11,489 bases of DNA, from positions 281,127 to 292,615 of the forward strand of contig NW_022985200.1 in NCBI RefSeq assembly GCF_010093535.1, read 5' to 3'. The notes under the pieces are model-generated. The model ran no database searches, was not told the DNA's origin, and saw only the letters and a list, made by a program, of their open reading frames with translations. Within the stretch, counting starts at the first letter, position 1. The number at the start of each line of letters is the position of its first letter. Position numbers and translations under genes: made by a program. This document shows positions 7,425-11,489 of this stretch, one piece after another. The stretch comes from Lindgomyces ingoldianus. Its lineage: Eukaryota > Ascomycota > Dothideomycetes > Pleosporales > Lindgomycetaceae.

Positions 7425-10318
7425 TGAGTCTGTAGTTACGTACATAATAGCATGTATAGTGCGTTCCCTAGCCTCTATTATAGTTCCCTCTACTAGCAGG
7501 TTCTCTAGGCTAGTCATCCCTCCTTGTTGCCTCTAGGTCTTCTCCTGCTTTGTACGCTTGTAGCTAGGCTTCTAACTGCGCTAGAGGATCTAGTTTGTCT
7601 AGATATGCATTATAAAAGTCTTTTACCTTATATAGAGCCTCTATAAACTCTTAGGTGTTATACTAGGTAAAGTTAGAGTTATAGGCTACCTAAAAAACTT
7701 TATACTATAGGTAGTAATTATAAAGACAGCTGTTAAAAAAATTTATATAAGCTATTTAAAGTAACTATTAATATTAATAAGCTTTTTTTTAAGTTTAAGC
7801 TAGCTTAGTAGCGCTATTAGTAATTTCTTTTATAAGCAATCTATGTAAAAGATGTTGTGCATGTGCATGTATAGTAGCAACTTTAAGCAGTACAAGTAGC
7901 TCTTTATACTTATAATAGAGTATAGTCTATATATTTAGTAGTTAAGCTTTTAACTAGAGCAACCTAAAGTAAATTTTTTAAGTGTTACATACACTTTATT
8001 ACTTACTATAAAGTTTAGATTACGCCTTTTTTTATTTACCTAAGCTGCTTATTACTGCTAGGCCTGTGTAATGCCTTTCTAGGCTATCTCTATAGTAAGC
8101 TGCACTGTGTTGCAACAAGTTTTAGCATAGCTCTAAGCCTCTTTGCGCGCTATATACTTATGTATAGAGATTAATTACTTAGTCTATTTCTTTTAGTCTT
8201 AATAGTAAGTTAGTTAGTAGCTAAATTTAATCTTAAATAGTAATAGTCTAGTTGTCTTATAAAGCAGCATAGCTTATGCCTAATTTATGTATAGTAATAG
8301 GTCTAACTAGTTATCTTAGTAGTAGTTTACAAAGGGGCGTAAGCGCTAGTTAAGATACTAGTTTAGCACCTTTATATTTTTATCTATTTATAAGTAGTAG
8401 GGTGTTAAAAGCTTTTATTTAATTTTAGTAAGTTAGTATAGCTTATTTATAAACTTTAAAGTAAATTAAAAGCTCTAATTAAAAATAATAAACTTTAAAA
8501 AACTAAAAATACACTAAATATAATAATAGTATAAGTTAGCTATGTCTTTTACTATTATTATCTTATAGCATAGTAGTAAAAAGTATTATTTACTTAAGTA
8601 GTTTACTACTATAAAGGTATTATTATACTTTTTTTATTTAGTAAAAATAACTTAAAGTTTATAAAAACATTTTACTAAACTTACTATAAGATAAGTAATA
8701 ACTTAAGTAGTTTTAAAGTTTTATTTTAAAGTGTGTAGCTCTATTAATAGGCCTTACATGCTGTAACATAGTTAGCAACATCCTAGCTTATGTAGGGCTA
8801 GTAGTATTAGTTATATAGTAGTTTTAAAGTCTTTTTTTTACTTAAGTAGGCAGTTACTTAGGTTATATAAACTATATAAATAAAATAAGTTTGTATAAAG
8901 TAAATAGCTAAGACTACTAGTTGCTTACTATTACATATAAAAAAGCCTTTACTTATAAGCTTTTATAGCATCTTTGCTTTGTTTTAGGCCTACTTTTAAT
9001 ATAGCTGTAAGCTTATATAGTTCTAGTTTACTTAAAAACATAGTTAATTAGTGTATAAAGCTTATTTAAAGGTAAAGAAGCTATAAAAGTGTTATAGTTA
9101 GCTACTTTTATAGCATTTATAGCTAGTAGTCTTTATGCAGATTACTAAGCTAGGTTGTCTACTATAGCCTTAACAGTGCTAAGGTTAACCTAATGTGCTA
9201 TAAAAAAAGCTTATGTATAAGCTACTTTTTTTCTTATTTTTTTAAGTTTTTAGCTTTTTTTACTTTCTTAATAACATGTCTACTACTATATTAGTAGTCT
9301 CTAGTTAGTAGGTAAGCTTTAAGTTATAGTTAGCTACTATTATAGCCTAGTGCATTTACTATAAAGTAAGCTTAAACTTAACTAAAAAGTACTCTAATAC
9401 TTAATAGTTTATTAAGGCGCTAAATAGCTTAGTTATTTATACGCTTATAAGCTAAGCTTACTACTTATATAAGCTTTATACTATAGTAAGTATTTTTTAT
9501 TATTATAAATGTTATAGTTTATCTAAAGCGTGCTTATAGTCTTTAAATGAAAGGCTACTAGTTACTAGAGTCTATTATTCTACAGCTAGGAAAGCACACC
9601 TGCTATAACACTGTTGCTAGCGTCTGTCTCCATACGTGTCTAGCAGTAGGGTAAGTAGTGTGCAAGGATAGCATTTAATTGTATTAGGTCTTTAGCTTAA
9701 TTAAAAGCTGCTAGCTTACATTCTTTAAAGTAGTGCTAAGCACTACACTTAAGTAGCTTTATAAGCAGTTATATAATATATTTATAGTTTTTTAGAAATG
9801 CTTAGTAGAAGTTGCAGAACTTTAGAAAAAATTATAAACTCTTAATTAATGTTAGTATAAGCTATTTACATACAGCTGCTACCTTCTCTAGGTTCTTGCG
9901 TATGCTATTAGTGCTAATAACTAGACCTAGAAACTTTATTTTTATAATAGTAAACTTACTTTTCTTAATGTCTACTTAAAGGCTAGCATTTAGTAGTTAA
10001 TAAAGCACTTATATAACATATTTTTTATATTAAAGCAGGTTTTCTAAGTAGATAAAGATGTTATTAAGGTATACTATATAAGTGTTATCTAGAAGGCTGT
10101 AGAGCACCTTGTTAATGTAGCGCTAGAACGTAGCTAGTCTGTTGCATAAGCTAAACAGTAGTACATAGTACTTATAGTTGCTATAACGCGTTTAAAAGGT
10201 AGTAAAGTCCTCTACCTTTTTATTTTAATAAATATAGTAAAAGGCTTATTATACATCTAGCTTAGTAAACATCTTAGTATACACTAGTTAGGTAAAATTC
10301 TTCTAGATTAAGAGAATT
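7425..10318 (-). pseudogene. Gypsy pol polyprotein relic (RT, RNase H, integrase, chromodomain-like tail)
   Basis: The RT is unmistakable on the minus strand: FTKLDV near 10250-10274, TT F*TRY then LLFSLCNRLATF near 10160-10200, and the active site at about 10060-10073, read as YLNNIFIYLEN where the family has two Asp. VDIKKSKFTIIKIKFLGLVI follows near 9915-9975, and FFLKFCNFY at 9781-9840. The RNase H end is visible at 9303-9415 (LEYFLVKFKLT, IIVANYNLKLTY). The integrase between about 8200 and 8900 is recognisable only weakly (VRPINRATHF, then a stop-rich core). The C-terminal tail at 7490-7705 resembles a fungal gypsy chromodomain (VAYNSNFT*YNT, then KVKDFYNAYLDK). Stops occupy Trp, Gln and Arg positions. 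The 5' part is cut off at 10321 by pogo copy B. Confidence 0.88.
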
Positions 10319-10323
10319 AAGTA

Positions 10324-10387
10324 ACATACTTCACAGGCGAGTTGCTTACACACCTAAGTTGCTTACTTTTGCCAAGACCCTACTAAA
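10324..10387 (+). repeat. Terminal repeat of copy B
   Basis: It is nearly identical to the terminus at 11064-11127 and related to the ends of copy A. AGTTGCTTAC occurs at 10340-10349 and 10357-10366, 17 bp apart, and ACTTTTGCCAAG starts at 10365, offset +41. The last bases (CTACTAAACTACCCT) also match copy A. Confidence 0.92.
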
Positions 10388-10440
10388 CTACCCTTCCTAC
10401 ACTAATGTATTCCCTATAACACTACTTAGACGCGCTAAAA

Positions 10441-10935
10441 GAACATTAGATACAGCTTATACTCTAAGCTTTTAAACAAGACATAAAACTCTTAAAGAAA
10501 TATACTATAGCTATATATAGAGTTCTATAAAAGACAATAAATAACTATAGCGCTAGACAACCTTTACAAGCTAATTTAATAGCTAACTTATAAAGGCTAG
10601 GTAATAATAAAAAGTAAGTAATTATTAAGACTATACTTAAGCTATATGCGCAAGGATTTTCCTCTTAAATAGTATTTATAGCTAATATAGCTAATTCTTT
10701 ACACGCTAAGTATTATCTAAGCTATATTAGCATAAACTAGCTTAGTATGTTTAGAAAGTGTTATCTAAAGCTTAAAGTAACATTTAAGTGTAGTATAATA
10801 ATAAAAGAGCTTTTTATAAAAGTTTTAAAGTAATTTAAAGCAGGTTTAGCTTTATAGAGAATATTAAAGCTAAGTATAGCATTTAGAATAATAATATATA
10901 TAACTTTAGTAAAATAGGCTTTATTATAAGCTAAA
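10441..10935 (+). pseudogene. N-terminal half of pogo-type transposase (copy B)
   Basis: The plus-strand frame starts near 10441 with the helix-turn-helix region (IQLIL*AFKQDIKL, then AIYRVL*KT). It continues with the CENP-B-like part (QGFSS, IANIANSLHAK, IN*LSMF with stop for Trp) and reaches the first catalytic block at about 10902-10935, read as YNFSKIGFIIS. The family acid pair is Ser-Lys here. The domain order matches copy A exactly, but this copy lacks everything after the block. It is more degraded than A, with more TAA/TAG and fewer GC-rich codons. It could not encode an active enzyme. Confidence 0.87.
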
Positions 10936-10947
10936 TATTTATTAACT

Positions 10948-11063
10948 ATACTTACACTTAAAACTTTACTTTAAGCTTTAAATAACACTTTATAAACATA
11001 CTAAGCTAGTTTATGCTAATATAGCCTAGATTATGCTTAGCGTGTAAAAGATTAGCTATATTA
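10948..11063 (-). pseudogene. Inverted transposase fragment (B')
   Basis: The reverse complement of this segment matches 10684 to about 10790 of copy B with few differences (for example TATTAGCATAAACTAGCTTA in both). It covers the middle of the DNA-binding region of a pogo transposase, on the minus strand. It ends at the TA (11062-11063) that precedes copy C, in the middle of the transposase sequence, so C has interrupted it. The remainder should reappear to the right of C. Whether B and B' were one rearranged element or two insertions cannot be told from the window. Confidence 0.85.
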
Positions 11064-11127
11064 ACGTACTTCACAGGCAAGTTGCTTACACACCTAAGTC
11101 GCTTACTTTTGCTAAGACCCCACCCTA
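11064..11127 (+). repeat. Terminal repeat of copy C
   Basis: It matches the terminus of copy B (10324-10387) with few differences and in the same direction, so the two form direct, not inverted, repeats. AGTTGCTTAC (11080-11089) and AGTCGCTTAC (11097-11106) are again 17 bp apart. Confidence 0.92.
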
Positions 11128-11189
11128 ACAAACTCTATTATAGCCTATAACAACCTGCTCTAGCACTATATAGTACAGTACAGCCTAGA

Positions 11190-11417
11190 ATATTATTTAG
11201 ATACTACTTCTACTTCTTACTTACACATTTATGTGTTATACCTAGTCTAATTGCACTATCTGCAGCGCTTTTAGAATAGCTTACTTACTTTAGCCTACAC
11301 CTACTTCTTTGCTTTCTTTTTATTACTGCGCACTTTAAACTTTTTTAAAGCTGTTAAGCATAAGCTTTTTTAAATTATTAAAGTCTTTTCTACTTTAATT
11401 TACTTTTTTATATAATT
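11190..11417 (-). pseudogene. C-terminal end of pogo-type transposase (copy C)
   Basis: It is identified only by nucleotide homology to the corresponding C-terminal region of copy A (355-595), which in A gives a basic stretch typical of the end of these transposases. The frame here is broken by stops and T-runs, so no motif can be quoted with confidence. The catalytic domain, if retained, would be to the right, beyond the break in homology near 11418 or outside the window. Confidence 0.7.
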
Positions 11418-11444
11418 TATTAGCAGAGCTTGCTCTGCTTATTA
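11417..11444. repeat. Near-perfect palindrome at edge of copy C homology
   Basis: TTATTAGCAGAGC and GCTCTGCTTATTA are almost exact reverse complements around a two-base centre. It marks the point where similarity to copy A ends. AGCAGAGCTTGCT also occurs at 6612-6624 in the copia leader repeats. Confidence 0.85.
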
Positions 11445-11489
11445 TATTCGGGTTTGCAGAACGAAAAGTTGAGCAGAATCTCCTCTTTT
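11445..11489. other. Unassigned, less AT-rich end of window
   Basis: This short piece (including CGGGTTTGCAGAACG) keeps CpA and TpG dinucleotides and no longer matches copy A. It may be the start of a younger insertion or a divergent part of copy C. It is too short to assign. Confidence 0.4.

Larger units (their letters stand above)
7182..10321 (-). mobile_element. Ty3/gypsy-like LTR retrotransposon, 3' part, interrupted
   Basis: From right to left on the minus strand the order is RT, RNase H, integrase, chromodomain-like tail, polypurine tract, LTR, which is the Ty3/gypsy (Metaviridae) order. Degradation increases away from the LTR: 7182-7540 is only lightly mutated, whereas 7650-10300 is dense in stops. 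The element is broken at the TA at 10322-10323, where pogo copy B is inserted, so the N-terminal part of RT, protease, gag and the 5' LTR are missing and should lie beyond the right edge of the window. It abuts the copia 5' region on its left with about 30 bp between. Confidence 0.9.
10324..10947 (+). mobile_element. Pogo/Fot1-like transposon fragment (copy B)
   Basis: It begins with a terminal repeat ACATACTTCACAGG preceded by TA (10322-10323), inserted in the gypsy RT coding region. The body is homologous to the reverse complement of the right half of copy A, so its transposase reads on the plus strand. Homology continues past the first catalytic block to about 10935-10947, then switches to an inverted transposase fragment. 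No right-hand terminal repeat of B is present. The end position is approximate because both sides of the junction are degraded. Confidence 0.88.
11064..11489 (-). mobile_element. Pogo/Fot1-like transposon, left part (copy C), runs off the window
   Basis: It begins ACGTACTTCACAGG after TA 11062-11063 and has the same terminal subfamily as copy B. The internal part, 11190-11417, aligns with 355-595 of copy A in the same orientation (shared words TACCTAGTCTAATT / TGCCTAGTCTAATT and TTATTACT). This is therefore the C-terminal end of a minus-strand transposase. The similarity to copy A stops at about 11418, where a palindrome and less AT-rich sequence begin. The far end lies outside the window. 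Confidence 0.87.

Noticed and set aside
10324..11127. Copies B and C as the two ends of a single transposon
   Set aside because: Their termini are in the same direction rather than inverted, each is preceded by its own TA, and opposite ends of the transposase adjoin them (N-terminal part after B, C-terminal part after C). They are separate copies.
1..11489. AT-rich DNA as mitochondrial or bacterial/AT-rich-genome sequence
   Set aside because: Fungal nuclear transposon domains of three classes, TA target duplications, LTRs and stop-for-Trp/Gln patterns fit RIP-mutated nuclear DNA. No mitochondrial genes, tRNAs or bacterial operons are seen.

Overview
This window reads as a transposon graveyard from a filamentous ascomycete. 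It is very AT-rich and full of TpA. Every coding frame I could follow is dense with TAA/TAG codons where the protein family has Trp, Gln or Arg, and catalytic Asp/Glu codons have become Asn/Lys by G-to-A change. This is the signature of repeat-induced point mutation (RIP). Together with the element types (Fot1/pogo-like, Ty1/copia-like with RVT_2, Ty3/gypsy-like with a chromodomain-type C-terminus) it points to Pezizomycotina; a Dothideomycete is my guess, not something the sequence proves. I see no intact host gene, tRNA, rRNA or CRISPR array.

Layout, left to right. (1) 1-230 is featureless AT-rich DNA. (2) 231-1362 is an internally deleted pogo/Fot1-like DNA transposon (copy A) with 64-bp GC-rich inverted ends and a TA target duplication; its transposase relic reads on the minus strand. 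(3) 1365-2079 is unassigned, with short tandem repeats. (4) 2080-2225 is a small GC-richer, LTR-like island. (5) About 2245-7150 is a copia-type retrotransposon on the minus strand, in the order (right to left) LTR/promoter region, repeat-rich leader, gag with zinc knuckle, protease, integrase, reverse transcriptase; it is cut off inside the RT. (6) 7182-10321 is the 3' part of a Ty3/gypsy element, also on the minus strand: LTR, polypurine tract, chromodomain-like tail, integrase, RNase H, RT. (7) 10324-11489 is a nest of three pogo-like pieces: copy B (plus strand) inserted in the gypsy pol gene; an inverted transposase fragment (B'); and copy C inserted at a TA inside B' and running off the window.

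The gypsy 5' half, the other half of B' and the rest of C must lie beyond the right edge. The inferred order of events is: copia and gypsy insertions, pogo B into gypsy, C into B', with RIP acting across the cluster. GC pockets survive mainly in the pogo terminal repeats, the gypsy LTR and its flank, and an upstream (U3-like) stretch of the presumed copia LTR. The points most worth a second look are the shared 17-bp-spaced double motif in the ends of two pogo subfamilies, the pogo fold-back and nest at the right end, the hairpin-forming tandem repeats in the copia leader, and the near-complete loss of catalytic acids across four enzymes. I found no evidence for an undescribed functional system; these are relics.
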